Source: Gemmobacter lanyuensis | GTDB taxonomy: Bacteria; Pseudomonadota; Alphaproteobacteria; Rhodobacterales; Rhodobacteraceae | Direction: 5' to 3' | DNA: 64,000 nucleotides | NCBI RefSeq assembly: GCF_014652355.1 | Contig: NZ_BMYQ01000006.1 | Location: forward strand, 153,471 to 217,470 | Part shown: in pieces, positions 42,635 through 52,791 of the stretch | How positions within the stretch are numbered: the first letter of the stretch is position 1 | Layout: the number at the start of each line of letters is the position of its first letter | Notes under the pieces: model-generated | What the model saw: the letters and a program-made list of their open reading frames with translations, nothing else | Databases searched by the model: none | Told to the model about the DNA's origin: nothing | Made by a program: the position numbers and the translations under genes

Positions 42635-43588
42635 TCATTCCGCATGGCGCAGGATGCGTGGCACCTTGAATTCCACGTTTTCCTGTGCGGTTTCGACAAG
42701 TTCCACCGTGGTGTCGAACCGGGCGCGAAAGGCGTCAATCACCTCGTTCACCAGCACTTCGGGGGCGCTGGCCCCGGCGGTGATGCCCACGGCGCGGATG
42801 CCTTCCAGCGCGCGCCAGTCGATATCCGTCGCGCGTTGCACCAGTTGCGAATAGGCGCAGCCATTGGCGCTGCCCACCTCGACCAGACGGCGCGAGTTCG
42901 AGGAGTTCGGCGCCCCGATCACCAAGAGCGCGTCGATCTGCCCGGCAATCGCCTTGACGGCCGCCTGCCGGTTGGTGGTGGCATAGCAGATGTCTTCCTT
43001 GTGCGGACCGATGATCGCGGGAAAGCGCGCGCGCAGGGCGGCGACGATTTCGACCGTGTCATCCACCGACAGGGTGGTCTGGGTGATGAAGGCGAGCTTT
43101 TCGGGGTCACGCGGTTCGACCCGCGCTACATCGGCCACGGTTTCCACCAGCAGCACCTCACCCGCCGGAAGCTGGCCCATGGTGCCGATGGTTTCGGGGT
43201 GGCCCGCATGGCCGATCATGATCATCTGCAGGCCGTTTTCGTGGTGCCGTTCAGCCTCGATATGCACCTTCGACACCAGCGGGCAGGTGGCATCGACCCA
43301 GATCATGTTGCGCGCCTGCGCGGCGGCAGGCACCGATTTCGGCACGCCATGGGCCGAAAAGATCACCGGGCGGTCATCGGGGACATCGTCCAGCTCTTCG
43401 ACAAAGACGGCCCCCAGCGCCTTCAGGCTGTCCACGACAAATTTGTTATGCACGATCTCGTGCCGGACATAGACGGGGGCGCCCCATTTCTGCAGCGCCA
43501 TCTCGACGATCTTGATGGCCCGGTCCACGCCCGCGCAAAAGCCCCGCGGGGCGGCCAGGTAAAGGGTCAGTGCGGGTTTCTGGGACAT
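42635..43588 (-). CDS. ispH: 4-hydroxy-3-methylbut-2-enyl diphosphate reductase
   Basis: The 317-aa enzyme starts at ATG 43588 (GAGG upstream; an in-frame start at 43600 is less likely). Iron-sulfur cluster cysteines lie in [26 protein letters not shown] and [10 protein letters not shown]; the substrate-binding region includes [11 protein letters not shown] and [15 protein letters not shown]. It makes isopentenyl and dimethylallyl diphosphate in the last step of the non-mevalonate pathway. The gene is 45 bases downstream of yqaA and leads into the rnhA group. Confidence 0.96.
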   Translation of the reverse strand: MSQKPALTLYLAAPRGFCAGVDRAIKIVEMALQKWGAPVYVRHEIVHNKFVVDSLKALGAVFVEELDDVPDDRPVIFSAHGVPKSVPAAAQARNMIWVDATCPLVSKVHIEAERHHENGLQMIMIGHAGHPETIGTMGQLPAGEVLLVETVADVARVEPRDPEKLAFITQTTLSVDDTVEIVAALRARFPAIIGPHKEDICYATTNRQAAVKAIAGQIDALLVIGAPNSSNSRRLVEVGSANGCAYSQLVQRATDIDWRALEGIRAVGITAGASAPEVLVNEVIDAFRARFDTTVELVETAQENVEFKVPRILRHAE

Positions 43589-43633
43589 CGGGGGCCTCAT
43601 TCGCTGTGCGTTTCAGGTAGGCGCTTCGCGGCC

Positions 43634-44071
43634 TCAGGTCCAGCCCCAAGCGATCACGCCCGCGGTGGCGGCGGCCAGCACGGCATAGCGCGCGGTCTTG
43701 GCAAAGCCCACGATCAGCACAAAGCGCCAGAGCGGCACCCGCAGCGCGCCGGCGACAAAGCAGATCACATCACCCAGCGGCGCCCATGAGAGCAAGAGCG
43801 TCCAGGACCCCCAGCGCGCATAGATCGCCTCGGCCCGTGCGAGCTGTTTTTCAGTCGTGCGAAAGCGGCCTTCCAGCGCGCGGGCGCCACGCCCCATGCC
43901 CCAGGTCAGCACCGATCCGGCGGTATTGGCGATGCCTGCCGCCACGATCATCAGCCAGATCGGCACCGCCCCGCCCAGCTGCACGGCGGCAAAGACCGCT
44001 TCGGATTGAATGGGGATCGGGGTGGCCGCCAGAAAGGCGGCAACGATCAATCCGGTCAGCGCGGCAAGCAT
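43634..44071 (-). CDS. YqaA family (DedA/VTT-like) membrane protein
   Basis: The 145-aa product has the YqaA layout: a re-entrant N-terminal segment with ATPIPIQSEAVFAAVQLGG, a core NTAGSVLTWGMGRGARALEG and a C-terminal pair ending FVLIVGFAKTARYAVLAAAT. These are relatives of DedA proteins, several of which carry undecaprenyl phosphate or other lipids across membranes. No YqaA protein has a proven substrate. It opens the ispH-rnhA run and lies after a clear terminator. Confidence 0.85.
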   Translation of the reverse strand: MLAALTGLIVAAFLAATPIPIQSEAVFAAVQLGGAVPIWLMIVAAGIANTAGSVLTWGMGRGARALEGRFRTTEKQLARAEAIYARWGSWTLLLSWAPLGDVICFVAGALRVPLWRFVLIVGFAKTARYAVLAAATAGVIAWGWT

Positions 44072-44093
44072 GGATCAGGGTCCCCGATACAGG

Positions 44094-44118
44094 AACAGGC
44101 GCCGTGATGGCGCCTGTT
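44094..44118 (-). terminator. Terminator hairpin downstream of the NYN gene
   Basis: AACAGGCGCC and GGCGCCTGTT form a perfect 10-bp stem with a 5-base loop, 50 bases after the NYN gene stop on the minus strand and 23 bases before the yqaA start. No T-tract follows on the minus strand. Confidence 0.65.
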
Positions 44119-44167
44119 TCATAGGTCATGCCGCAGAACTGGGGGCAGGGCCGCGCCAGTTCAAGGC

Positions 44168-44743
44168 TTATTTCACCGGGGCGGCTGTCAGGTCTTCACG
44201 CTCCACGCGGGGCTCACGTGGGGGGCGGCCGATGACTTCGCGCAGTTCGTCCAGCTCGATGAAGTTGTCGGCCTGGCGGCGCAGTTCGTCAGCGATCATC
44301 GGAGGCTGGCTGCGGATGGTCGAGACGACCGACACGCGCACGCCCTGACGCTGCAGGCTTTCCACCAGCGGGCGGAAGTCGCCATCGCCCGAAAACAGCA
44401 CGATATGATCGACGCGCGGCGCAAGCTCCATGGCATTGACGGTCAGTTCAATGTCCATATTGCCCTTCACCTTCCGGCGACCCTGGCTGTCGGTGTATTC
44501 CTTGGCCGGTTTGGTGACCATGGTGAAGCCGTTGTAGTGCAGCCAATCCACCAGCGGGCGGATCGGCGAGTAATCGTCGTTTTCCAGCAGGGCGGTGTAA
44601 TAGAATGCGCGCAGCAACTTGCCCCGGCGCATGAACTCTTGACGCAGCAACTTGTAGTCGATGTCGAACCCCAGGGCCTTTGCTGCGGCATAGAGGTTCG
44701 AGCCGTCTATGAAGAGCGCAAGGCGTTCGTCTTTGTAAAACAT
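44168..44743 (-). CDS. NYN domain (LabA/DUF88) protein, putative PIN-like ribonuclease
   Basis: A 191-aa protein from ATG 44743 with AAGGGGAAA upstream. The PIN-like active site is visible: [11 protein letters not shown] near residue 12, [13 protein letters not shown] in the middle and [20 protein letters not shown], giving the acidic cluster of metal-dependent NYN nucleases. The end after the domain (about 165-191) is charged and variable. Such proteins are thought to process or degrade RNA; no toxin-antitoxin partner is adjacent. It is transcribed away from folK, 137 bp upstream. Confidence 0.87.
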   Translation of the reverse strand: MFYKDERLALFIDGSNLYAAAKALGFDIDYKLLRQEFMRRGKLLRAFYYTALLENDDYSPIRPLVDWLHYNGFTMVTKPAKEYTDSQGRRKVKGNMDIELTVNAMELAPRVDHIVLFSGDGDFRPLVESLQRQGVRVSVVSTIRSQPPMIADELRRQADNFIELDELREVIGRPPREPRVEREDLTAAPVK

Positions 44744-44880
44744 ATCATTTCCCCTTAAAAATCGCCCCGGGGGCACATCGGAAACCAGTGGTGGATGCTT
44801 TCCGAAACCGTTACGGAACGAAGATCGATACCAACCGGCGCGCAAAAGCCGCAACCTATACTTTGGAGAAGGGCCCCCGG

Positions 44881-45450
44881 ATGACCTTGGCGAACCAAGC
44901 CCTTGTCGCCTTTGGCGCGAACCTGCCCTTCGAAGGGATGGCTCCGCTGCAGACGGTTCGTGTCGCCTTGGGGGCCCTTGCCGATGAAGGGCTTGAGCCG
45001 CTCTCTGTGAGCCCAATATATGCCACGCCCTGCTTTCCGGCAGGGGCTGGTCCCGATTATGTGAACGGCGCGGCGCTGTTGGCGGTGGGGAACCTGACCC
45101 CGGCCGAAGTGCTGGCCGCCCTGCACCGGATCGAGGCGCGTTTTGGGCGCGAACGCGTGCAACGCTGGGCGGGGCGGACGCTGGATCTTGATCTCCTGGC
45201 GATGGGGGATTTGGTGCTGCCCGATGCCGAAGGGCAGGCCGCCTGGCGCAGCCTTCCCCCGGAAGAGCAGGCCCGCCTTGCACCCGACCAGCTGATCCTG
45301 CCCCATCCGCGCCTTCAGGACCGCGCCTTTGTTCTGGTGCCGCTGGCCGAAGTGGCGGCCGACTGGCGCCATCCGCTGCTGGGGAAAACCGTGGCCGAGA
45401 TGCGCGATGCCCTGCCCGAAGCCGACCGCGCAGGTGTCACGCCCCTGTGA
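44881..45450 (+). CDS. folK: 2-amino-4-hydroxy-6-hydroxymethyldihydropteridine diphosphokinase
   Basis: A 189-aa HPPK from ATG 44881 with GGAGAAGGG upstream. Conserved motifs are [10 protein letters not shown] at the start, [20 protein letters not shown] (substrate loop) and [16 protein letters not shown] with the two magnesium-binding Asp, then [19 protein letters not shown]. It transfers pyrophosphate from ATP in folate synthesis. The upstream frame to 44788 is not used. It may be the first gene of the folK-rpoZ-rsh series, although 112 bp separate it from rpoZ. Confidence 0.95.
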   Translation: MTLANQALVAFGANLPFEGMAPLQTVRVALGALADEGLEPLSVSPIYATPCFPAGAGPDYVNGAALLAVGNLTPAEVLAALHRIEARFGRERVQRWAGRTLDLDLLAMGDLVLPDAEGQAAWRSLPPEEQARLAPDQLILPHPRLQDRAFVLVPLAEVAADWRHPLLGKTVAEMRDALPEADRAGVTPL

Positions 45451-45562
45451 TCTGCGGTGCTTCGCGCAAGGCTTTGTCCGATGCGCCGGATTCCGCTCTT
45501 GTCAAGGGGCTTCCTTGGCCGTAAAGAGGCCGTTCCATGCCCCATCCGCAACGGAGTGTCCA

Positions 45563-45922
45563 ATGGCCCGCGTGACGGTCGAAGATTGCGTTGACAAGGT
45601 CCCCAACCGGTTCGAACTGGTGATGTTGGCCGCGCACCGCGCCCGCGAGATCGCTGCCGGTTCGCCGCTGACGGTTGAGCGTGATAACGACAAGAACCCG
45701 GTCGTCGCCCTGCGCGAGATCGCCGATGAAACCCAATCGGCCGATCTGCTGCGCGAGCGCATGATCGAAAGCCACCAGACCCAGATCGAGGTGGACGAAC
45801 CCGAGGAAGACCAGATGGCGCTTCTCATGGGGAATGGCGATGCTGTCGATCGCCCGGCCTCGGACGACATGTCCGAAGAAAAACTGCTGCGCGCGCTGAT
45901 GGAAGCGCAAGGCGACCGCTGA
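45563..45922 (+). CDS. rpoZ: DNA-directed RNA polymerase omega subunit
   Basis: A 119-aa omega subunit starting [20 protein letters not shown], typical for alphaproteobacteria, with [11 protein letters not shown] and ALREIADE in the folded core, then an acidic tail. It helps assemble beta-prime into RNA polymerase and in many bacteria forms a ppGpp site. The adjacent rsh gene (23 bases on) makes ppGpp, a common pairing. CGGAGTG precedes the start. Confidence 0.96.
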   Translation: MARVTVEDCVDKVPNRFELVMLAAHRAREIAAGSPLTVERDNDKNPVVALREIADETQSADLLRERMIESHQTQIEVDEPEEDQMALLMGNGDAVDRPASDDMSEEKLLRALMEAQGDR

Positions 45923-45944
45923 GGCGGATGGAAGGCGGACAGGG

Positions 45945-48062
45945 ATGATCGACGTTGAAGACCTCGTCGCCCTTGTCCGCAATTACAACCCGCGGACCAA
46001 TGCCGACCTGATCCGCCGGGCCTATGCCTATGGCAAGCTGATGCATGAAGGGCAGTTCCGTAAATCGGGCGAGCCCTATTTCACGCATCCCGTGGCGGTC
46101 GCCGCGATTCTGACCGAACAGCGCCTTGATGATGCGACCTTGGTCACCGCGCTGCTGCATGACACCATCGAAGATACCAAATCGACCTTTGCCGATGTGG
46201 CGCGCGAATTCGGCGAAGAGATTGCCGAAATGGTCGATGGTGTGACCAAGCTGACCAATATCCAGCTGACGTCGACGGAATCCAAACAGGCCGAAAACTT
46301 CCGCAAGCTGTTCGTCGCCATGTCGCGCGACCTGCGGGTCATTCTGGTGAAGCTGGCCGACCGTCTGCACAATATGCGGACGATCAAGTCGATGAAGCCC
46401 GAAAAGCAGGCACAGAAGGCCCGCGAGACGATGGAAATCTACGCCCCCCTAGCCGGTCGCATGGGGATGCAGTGGATGCGCGAAGAGCTGGAGGATCTGG
46501 CCTTCCGCGTGCTGAACCCCGAGGCGCGCAATTCCATCATCCGCCGCTTCATCACGCTGCAGCGCGAAGCGGGCGATGTGGTCCACAAGATCACCGCCGA
46601 CATTCGGCACGAACTGGAAAAGGCCCAGATTGAGGCCGATGTCTATGGTCGCGCCAAGAAGCCCTACAGCGTCTGGCGCAAGATGCAGGAGAAGGACATT
46701 CCCTTCTCGCGTCTGTCTGACATCTACGGGTTCCGCGTGATCACCCAGACCGAGGCCGACTGCTACCGCGTGCTGGGGGTGATCCATCAACGCTGGCGCG
46801 CGGTGCCGGGGCGGTTCAAGGATTACATCAGCCAGCCGAAATCGAACGGCTACCGGTCGATCCATACCACGGTGTCAGGGCGTGACGGCAAGCGGGTCGA
46901 GGTGCAGGTCCGCACCCGCCAGATGCATGAGGTCAACGAATCGGGGGTGGCGGCGCATTGGTCCTACCGTGAAGGCGTGCGCGTCCAGAACCCCTTTGCC
47001 GTCGATCCGGCGAAATGGGTGGCCAGCCTGACCGAACGTCTGGGCGAGGAAGATCACGACGACTTCATGGAGAACGTGAAGCTGGAGATGTACACCGATC
47101 AGGTGTTTTGCTTCACCCCCAAGGGCGACGTGATCCAGCTGCCGCGCGGGGCCACGCCGCTGGATTTCGCCTATGCGATCCATACCCGGATCGGCAACTC
47201 GACCGTCTCGGCCAAGGTCGACGGGATTCGCGTGCCGCTCTGGACGCGACTCAAGAACGGGCAATCGGTCGAGATCATCACCGCCGAGGGCCAGCGCCCG
47301 CAGCTGAGCTGGATTGACGTGGTTGTGACCGGCCGCGCCAAAGCGGCAATCCGTCGCAGCCTGCGCGAGGAAGACCGCGGCCGCTTCATCAAGCTGGGGC
47401 AGGAACTGGTCCGCGCGGCCTTTGACCATGCCGGGAAAAAGGCCACCGACAAGGCGTTGCGGACCGCGGCGCGGATGCTGGGTCTGCCCGATGAGCTGGA
47501 GCTTCTGGCGCAGCTTGGCTCGGCCGAGCTGACGGCGCGCAAGGTGCTGGAGACGCTTTACCCGGAACTTGAAATTGTCGTGCCGGAACAAGTGGATTCG
47601 CAGCGCCCCCTGCTGGGTCTGGCTGCCGATCAAAGCTTCAACCGCGCGCCCTGCTGCCAGCCCATCCCGGGTGAGCGGATCGTCGGGATCACCTTCCGCG
47701 GACATGGCGTCGTGGTCCACGCGATCGATTGCCCGGCGCTCGCGGAATACGAGGAACAGCCCGAACGTTGGGTCGATCTGCGCTGGCAGACCGGGCGCCA
47801 TGCGGCGGTCAATACCGTCAGCCTTGAGCTGACCATCGCCAATGACGCGGGCGTGCTGGGGCGCATCTGCACCTTGATCGGAGAGCAGAAGGCCAATATC
47901 TCGGACCTGCACTTCGTGGACCGTAAACCAGACTTTTACAAACTGGTGATCGACGTTGATCTGCGGGACCTGGAGCATCTTCACATGCTGATGACCGCTC
48001 TGGAGGCCGAAACCGATGTTGCGCAGATCGCACGGCACCGCGACCTGAGCAGGAAACCCTGA
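45945..48062 (+). CDS. rsh: Bifunctional (p)ppGpp synthetase/hydrolase (Rel/SpoT family)
   Basis: The 705-aa alphaproteobacterial Rsh has an N-terminal hydrolase with HD motif His72-Asp73 and Glu76-Asp77 (LLHDTIEDT), a synthetase domain with the RFKD form of the loop motif (VPGRFKDYISQPKSNGYRSI) typical of bifunctional enzymes, a TGS domain (about residue 380 on), and a C-terminal ACT domain (TIANDAGVLGRICTLIGEQ). It therefore should both make and degrade (p)ppGpp. Length is standard for the single Rsh of this class. Flanked by rpoZ and a DUF2062 gene. Confidence 0.95.
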   Translation: MIDVEDLVALVRNYNPRTNADLIRRAYAYGKLMHEGQFRKSGEPYFTHPVAVAAILTEQRLDDATLVTALLHDTIEDTKSTFADVAREFGEEIAEMVDGVTKLTNIQLTSTESKQAENFRKLFVAMSRDLRVILVKLADRLHNMRTIKSMKPEKQAQKARETMEIYAPLAGRMGMQWMREELEDLAFRVLNPEARNSIIRRFITLQREAGDVVHKITADIRHELEKAQIEADVYGRAKKPYSVWRKMQEKDIPFSRLSDIYGFRVITQTEADCYRVLGVIHQRWRAVPGRFKDYISQPKSNGYRSIHTTVSGRDGKRVEVQVRTRQMHEVNESGVAAHWSYREGVRVQNPFAVDPAKWVASLTERLGEEDHDDFMENVKLEMYTDQVFCFTPKGDVIQLPRGATPLDFAYAIHTRIGNSTVSAKVDGIRVPLWTRLKNGQSVEIITAEGQRPQLSWIDVVVTGRAKAAIRRSLREEDRGRFIKLGQELVRAAFDHAGKKATDKALRTAARMLGLPDELELLAQLGSAELTARKVLETLYPELEIVVPEQVDSQRPLLGLAADQSFNRAPCCQPIPGERIVGITFRGHGVVVHAIDCPALAEYEEQPERWVDLRWQTGRHAAVNTVSLELTIANDAGVLGRICTLIGEQKANISDLHFVDRKPDFYKLVIDVDLRDLEHLHMLMTALEAETDVAQIARHRDLSRKP

Positions 48063-48080
48063 CGGGCAGGAACCAAAGAC

Positions 48081-48761
48081 GTGGTATTCAAGCGGCGCGA
48101 CAAGCGCTCCTACATGCAGATGACGCGGGATTTCATCTATCCCAAGGGCGGGTTCCGCCGTGCCATCCAGTATGTCATTCATCGCATGCGCCGCCTGCCC
48201 GATCAGCCCCACCGGATCGCGCGCGGGGTCTTTGCCGGGACATTCGTGAACTTTCCGCCGCTGTTCGGGGTGCAGATGGTTTCGGCGGCGGCGCTGGCTT
48301 GGGTGCTGCGGGGCAATATCCTTGCGGCGCTGCTGGCGACGTTCTTGTCGAACCCGTTGACCACCCCCTTCATTGCGATGGGGTCGCTCAAGCTCGGCCA
48401 TTGGATGCTGGGGATCGAGGCGCCGCTGAATTTCCATTTCGTGCTGGCCGCGTTTACCGAGGCGGGCGTGCAAATCTGGCACAACTTCCTTGCGCTCTTT
48501 ACCAGCGACGTCACCCAGTGGGACAAGCTGATCGATTTTTTCTGGTTCCTCTACTGGCCCTACACCATCGGGTCGATCCTGCCGGGGATCTTTTTCAGTT
48601 TCCTGACCTACTATCTCACCATCCCTTTAGTTCATGCCTATCAGAAGTTGCGCGCCGCCAAGTTCAAGGAACGTTCGGAAAAGCGTAAAGCGTTGAAGGC
48701 GCGCATCGCGGCGATGAAATCCTCTGCCGCGGGGGATGACGAGGCGCCCGGCGGACCGTAA
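48081..48761 (+). CDS. DUF2062 domain-containing membrane protein
   Basis: The 226-aa product starts with GTG at 48081, 18 bases after the rsh stop. A basic N-terminus (FKRRDKRSYMQM) precedes the DUF2062 core: ARGVFAGTFVNFPPLFGVQM, LLATFLSNPLTTPFIAMG and a C-terminal pair of membrane helices near residues 150-190, then a charged Lys-rich tail. The family is uncharacterised. Some larger members are fused to glycosyltransferases, but here the domain stands alone. It sits between rsh and pdxJ, as I recall for other Rhodobacteraceae. Confidence 0.85.
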   Translation: MVFKRRDKRSYMQMTRDFIYPKGGFRRAIQYVIHRMRRLPDQPHRIARGVFAGTFVNFPPLFGVQMVSAAALAWVLRGNILAALLATFLSNPLTTPFIAMGSLKLGHWMLGIEAPLNFHFVLAAFTEAGVQIWHNFLALFTSDVTQWDKLIDFFWFLYWPYTIGSILPGIFFSFLTYYLTIPLVHAYQKLRAAKFKERSEKRKALKARIAAMKSSAAGDDEAPGGP

Positions 48762-48792
48762 GGTCGGCGCCGAGAGAGCGAAGGAGAGACCC

Positions 48793-49533
48793 ATGCAACG
48801 GCTGCGGCTAGGTGTGAACATCGACCATGTGGCAACGGTGCGGAATGCCCGCGGTTCGGTCTGGCCCGATCCGCTGCGGGCTGCCCTGCTGGCAGAGGCT
48901 GCGGGGGCGGACGGCATCACAGCCCATCTGCGTGAAGACCGTCGCCACATCCGCGACGCGGATATCGAGGCGCTGCGCGCCGGAATCGGCATCCCGCTGA
49001 ATTTCGAATGCGCCGCCACCGAAGAGATGCAGGCCATTGCCCTGCGACTGAAGCCCCATGCCGTCTGTCTGGTCCCCGAACGGCGCGAGGAACGGACGAC
49101 CGAAGGCGGGTTGGATGTGCTGGGCGATGAAGCGCGGCTGAAGGATTACATTGCGCCCCTGCGTGAGGCGGGCTGCCGGGTCAGCATGTTCGTGGGGCAC
49201 GATCCGCGGCAGATCGAAGCTTCGGCCCGCATTGGCGCGGCGGTGGTGGAACTTCACACCGGGCTTTATTCCGAACTTCACGCCGATGGCCATCAGGCCG
49301 AGGCAGAGGCAGAGCTGGCTGCGCTGGTGGAAGGCGCGCGCATCGCGGCCGGGCTGGGCCTTGAGGTGCATGCCGGTCATGGTCTGACTTATGACAATGT
49401 CGCGCCCATTGCCGCCATCCCCGAAGTGATGGAGCTGAACATCGGCCACTTCCTGATCGGCGAGGCGATCTATATCGGCCTTGGCCCCGCCATCGAGGAA
49501 ATGCGCCGCCGCATCGATGAGGCGCGCGCTTGA
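48793..49533 (+). CDS. pdxJ: Pyridoxine 5'-phosphate synthase
   Basis: A 246-aa TIM-barrel enzyme from ATG 48793, with AAGGAGA upstream. Signatures: [57 protein letters not shown] and the C-terminal [12 protein letters not shown] and [17 protein letters not shown]. It joins 1-deoxy-D-xylulose 5-phosphate with 3-amino-2-oxopropyl phosphate to make vitamin B6. Its stop overlaps the acpS start, which is unusual in being TTG. Confidence 0.96.
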   Translation: MQRLRLGVNIDHVATVRNARGSVWPDPLRAALLAEAAGADGITAHLREDRRHIRDADIEALRAGIGIPLNFECAATEEMQAIALRLKPHAVCLVPERREERTTEGGLDVLGDEARLKDYIAPLREAGCRVSMFVGHDPRQIEASARIGAAVVELHTGLYSELHADGHQAEAEAELAALVEGARIAAGLGLEVHAGHGLTYDNVAPIAAIPEVMELNIGHFLIGEAIYIGLGPAIEEMRRRIDEARA

Positions 49534-49952
49534 TTCTCGGCATCGGCAGCGATCTGGCCAATATCGACCGGATTGCCGCCGTGCTGGAACGGCACGGCGC
49601 CCGCTTTCGTGACCGCGTCTTTACCCCGGCCGAACAGGCCCGGGCCGAGGCGCGGCCGATGACGGTTGCAGGCACCTACGCCAAACGCTGGGCTGCGAAA
49701 GAGGCTTGTTCCAAGGCGCTTGGCACCGGCCTGCGGATGGGGATAAGCTGGCGCGACATGGCGGTCACGAACCTGCCCACGGGCCAGCCAGTGATGACCG
49801 TCACGGGCTGGGCGGCTGAACGGCTGGCGCAGATGACCCCGCCGGGGCATGAGGCGGTAATTCATGTCACGCTGACCGATGATCACCCCTGGGCGCAGGC
49901 CTTCGTGGTGATCGAGGCGCGCCCCTGTGCGGCCAACCCCAGCGAAACTTGA
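49530..49952 (+). CDS. acpS: Holo-[acyl-carrier-protein] synthase
   Basis: The 140-aa enzyme has the AcpS landmarks [14 protein letters not shown] at its N-terminus, [10 protein letters not shown] and [17 protein letters not shown], with magnesium-binding Asp8 and the Glu of the WAAKEA segment. It transfers the 4'-phosphopantetheine group from CoA to apo-ACP. The start is TTG at 49530, part of a TTGA overlap with the pdxJ stop; no ATG or GTG gives a complete N-terminus. The pdxJ-acpS-lepB order is widespread. Confidence 0.95.
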   Translation: MILGIGSDLANIDRIAAVLERHGARFRDRVFTPAEQARAEARPMTVAGTYAKRWAAKEACSKALGTGLRMGISWRDMAVTNLPTGQPVMTVTGWAAERLAQMTPPGHEAVIHVTLTDDHPWAQAFVVIEARPCAANPSET

Positions 49953-50008
49953 CTCCTTCCCCTGCGGCGCGCATGTAGCGCGCCAGAAACTGACAAGAGG
50001 CAGCCCAG

Positions 50009-50797
50009 ATGGCGAGCAAGGACAAATCCGAAGGCGGTATCGTCGAGACGATCAAGACGGTGGTCTGGGCGCTGCTCATCGCCGGGGTCTTCCGCACGCT
50101 GTTCTTCCAACCCTTCTGGATTCCGTCGGAGTCGATGAAGGACACGCTGCTGATCGGCGACTTCCTCTTTGTCAACAAGATGGCCTATGGCTATTCGCGC
50201 TATTCCTGCCCCTTCGCGATCTGCCCGATCGAGGGGCGGCTGTTCGCTTCGGAGCCGGAGCGTGGCGATGTCGTGGTCTTCCGCCACCCGGTGAACGGGT
50301 CGGATTTCATCAAGCGTCTGATCGGCCTGCCGGGTGACCAGATTCAGGTGAAGAACGGCGTCCTCTGGATCAATGGGCAGGAAGTTCCGCAGGAACCCGC
50401 GGGCACCTTCCAGGAGGTCTATGAGCCGCAAGGCCCGATGGGCAACCTGCCGCGCTGCGAAAACGCGCCGGTGGGGCAGGGGGGCATCTGCACCCGGTCG
50501 CGCTTCATCGAAACGCTGCCCAATGGCGTGAAACACGCCGTGCTGAACATCGACGCCAACGGCTATGGCGACAATACCGATGTCTTCACCGTGCCGCCGG
50601 GGCATTATTTCTTCATGGGCGACAACCGCGACAACTCGACCGACAGCCGCTATAGCCAGACCGTGGGCGGCGTGGGCATGCTGCCTGCCGAATATCTGAT
50701 CGGCCGGGCGGATCGCGTGATCTTCTCTTCGGCCGGCAAGTCGATGCTGTTCTTCTGGACCTGGCGCGCCGACCGCTTCTTCAAGGCGATCGAGTGA
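50009..50797 (+). CDS. lepB: Signal peptidase I
   Basis: The 262-aa inner-membrane protease has one N-terminal anchor (about residues 15-33), catalytic Ser42 in PSESMKDTL and the general-base Lys102 in [11 protein letters not shown], followed by the conserved box [15 protein letters not shown]. It cleaves signal peptides from exported preproteins. There is a loop insert with four cysteines (SCPFAICPI near 66-74, RCEN, GICTR) compared with the minimal enzyme. It is coupled to rnc by a GTGA overlap. Confidence 0.95.
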   Translation: MASKDKSEGGIVETIKTVVWALLIAGVFRTLFFQPFWIPSESMKDTLLIGDFLFVNKMAYGYSRYSCPFAICPIEGRLFASEPERGDVVVFRHPVNGSDFIKRLIGLPGDQIQVKNGVLWINGQEVPQEPAGTFQEVYEPQGPMGNLPRCENAPVGQGGICTRSRFIETLPNGVKHAVLNIDANGYGDNTDVFTVPPGHYFFMGDNRDNSTDSRYSQTVGGVGMLPAEYLIGRADRVIFSSAGKSMLFFWTWRADRFFKAIE

Positions 50798-51483
50798 AGC
50801 TCTCTGCCGATCTTCTGGCCTTTCAGGGCCGTCTGGGGCATAATTTCCGCACGCCCGAACTGCTGGTGCGTGCTGTGACGCATGCCTCGATCTCGTCCTC
50901 GACACGGCCCGACAATCAGCGGTTGGAGTTTCTGGGCGACCGGGTGCTTGGCCTTGTCATGGCCGAGGCGCTGCTTGCTGCCGATGAACAGGCGGCCGAA
51001 GGGCTGCTCGCCCCGCGCTTCAACGCCTTGGTCCGCAAGGAAACCTGCGCCGACATCGCCCGCGCGCTGAGCCTGGGCGAGGTGCTGAAGCTCGGCCGGT
51101 CCGAGATGATGTCGGGGGGGCGGCGCAAAGAGGCGCTGCTGGGTGACGCGATGGAGGCGGTGATTGCCGCCGTCTATCTTGATGCGGGCTTTGCCGCGGC
51201 GCGTGACGTGGTGCTGCGTCTCTGGCAAGATCGCATCACGGGGGTCGAGATTGACGCCCGCGACCCGAAGACCGCGCTGCAGGAATGGGCGCAGGCCCGC
51301 GCGCAGACGCCGCCGACGTATACCGCACTGGGGCGCGAAGGCCCCGATCATCAACCCGTCTTCACCGTTGAGGTCCGTCTGGCCTCGGGTGAGGCGGAAA
51401 CCGCCAAGGCGGGAACGAAACGCGCGGCTGAACAGGCCGCAGCAAAGGCGCTTTTGGCGCGGATGGAGGGCCGGCATGGCTGA
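50794..51483 (+). CDS. rnc: Ribonuclease III
   Basis: A 229-aa RNase III. The catalytic domain carries the signature [16 protein letters not shown] and the metal-binding cluster [15 protein letters not shown]. The C-terminal double-stranded RNA-binding domain begins with [15 protein letters not shown] and ends [13 protein letters not shown]. It processes rRNA precursors and other structured RNA. The start is GTG within the lepB stop (GTGA). The era start overlaps its 3' end by 8 bases, the common rnc-era arrangement. Confidence 0.96.
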   Translation: MKLSADLLAFQGRLGHNFRTPELLVRAVTHASISSSTRPDNQRLEFLGDRVLGLVMAEALLAADEQAAEGLLAPRFNALVRKETCADIARALSLGEVLKLGRSEMMSGGRRKEALLGDAMEAVIAAVYLDAGFAAARDVVLRLWQDRITGVEIDARDPKTALQEWAQARAQTPPTYTALGREGPDHQPVFTVEVRLASGEAETAKAGTKRAAEQAAAKALLARMEGRHG

Positions 51484-52387
51484 ACAACGGGCTGGCTTCG
51501 TGGCGCTGATCGGCGAACCGAACGCCGGGAAATCGACGCTTCTGAACCGTATGGTCGGCGCCAAGGTGTCCATCGTGACGCATAAGGTGCAAACCACGCG
51601 CGCGCGCATCCGCGGGGTGTGCATGGAAGGCGACGCCCAGATCGTCTTTGTCGATACGCCCGGCCTGTTTCGCCCGCGCCGCCGGCTCGACCGTGCCATG
51701 GTCGCCGCGGCCTGGGGGGGCGCGGCGGATGCCGATATCATCGTCCTTCTGGTTGAGGCGCATCGCGGCCTGACCGAGGGCACCGCCGCCATCATCGACG
51801 CGATGAAGGACCGTATCCCGCAGGGGCAGCAGGTCGCGCTTGCGATCAACAAGATCGATCGGGTCAAGGCCGAGAACCTGCTCGCGCTGGCGCAAAAGAT
51901 GAACGACGCCTTCCCCTTCGTTGAGACCTTCATGATCTCGGCCGAAAAGGGCTATGGCGTGGACAAGCTGCGCGAATGGCTGGCCTCGCAGGTGCCGAAA
52001 GGTGCCTGGTTCTACCCGGAAGACCAGATCGCCGATCTGCCCATGCGGATGATCGCGGCCGAGGTCACGCGCGAAAAGCTGACCCTGCGTCTGCATGAGG
52101 AGCTGCCCTATCAGCTGACCGTCGAGACGGAAAAGTGGGAGGACCGCCCCGATGGTTCGACCCGCATAGATCAGGTCGTCTATGTTGCGCGCGACGGGCA
52201 CAAGGGCATCTTGCTGGGCCACAAGGGCGAGACGATCAAGGCCATCGGTCAGGCCGCCCGCGCCGACCTGATGGAGTTTCTGGATCGGCCCGTCCACCTC
52301 TTCCTGCAGGTGAAGGTGCGGCCGAACTGGCTGGATGAACCCGACCGCTATTCCGAAATGGGCCTTGATTTCAAGGACGGCGACTGA
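51476..52387 (+). CDS. era: GTPase Era
   Basis: The 303-aa product starts at ATG 51476, with GGAGGG upstream. G-box motifs: GEPNAGKST (G1), DTPGL (G3), NKID (G4) and SAEKG (G5); a C-terminal KH domain binds 16S rRNA ([20 protein letters not shown]). It checks and promotes 30S subunit maturation. The in-frame extension to 51164 lies within rnc and is a shadow. Confidence 0.96.
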   Translation: MAEQRAGFVALIGEPNAGKSTLLNRMVGAKVSIVTHKVQTTRARIRGVCMEGDAQIVFVDTPGLFRPRRRLDRAMVAAAWGGAADADIIVLLVEAHRGLTEGTAAIIDAMKDRIPQGQQVALAINKIDRVKAENLLALAQKMNDAFPFVETFMISAEKGYGVDKLREWLASQVPKGAWFYPEDQIADLPMRMIAAEVTREKLTLRLHEELPYQLTVETEKWEDRPDGSTRIDQVVYVARDGHKGILLGHKGETIKAIGQAARADLMEFLDRPVHLFLQVKVRPNWLDEPDRYSEMGLDFKDGD

Positions 52388-52393
52388 TCCGCC

Positions 52394-52729
52394 ATGCAGC
52401 CGCGACTGGCGACCGGGCTTTGGGTTTCGGCCTATCTGACGCGGCTACGGCTGGCCGATATCCCGCATTACGTGACCGCCCGGGGGGATGAAACCTCGGG
52501 CGCGGTGATTGTGAAATGCGCGCTGCTGAACGGGCAGGCGCGGGCCTATCAGCGTAGCTATGATCTGATGTCCGATCAGCGCATCTGGGTGCTGCTGGCG
52601 GAAGGGGACGAGCCCGCGGTCGATGCCGCGCTTGCGAAGGCCCGCAGCCGGGACCCCGATCTTTGGGTGATCGAGCTTGAGGACCGCGCGGGCCGCACCA
52701 TGCTGGAGGAAGAGGGGCTGGCTTCCTGA
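52394..52729 (+). CDS. DUF1491 family protein
   Basis: The 111-aa cytoplasmic protein has the DUF1491 pattern: RLATGLWVSAYLTRLRL, GAVIVKCALLNGQARAYQRS, and DPDLWVIELEDRAGRTMLEE. The family is almost confined to alphaproteobacteria and is uncharacterised. Here it lies 6 bases after era and before recO, and the context suggests co-transcription with ribosome- or repair-related genes. Confidence 0.87.
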   Translation: MQPRLATGLWVSAYLTRLRLADIPHYVTARGDETSGAVIVKCALLNGQARAYQRSYDLMSDQRIWVLLAEGDEPAVDAALAKARSRDPDLWVIELEDRAGRTMLEEEGLAS

Positions 52730-52791
52730 CCCGTCGCCGTTTACGCTTTGTTCAGGGCTTCGTGCCAAGGTAGCGGAAGGCGTTTTCGAGG

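Noticed and set aside
46875..48482. 535-aa minus-strand open frame opposite rsh and DUF2062
   Set aside because: No recognisable domain. It crosses two well-supported genes on the other strand.
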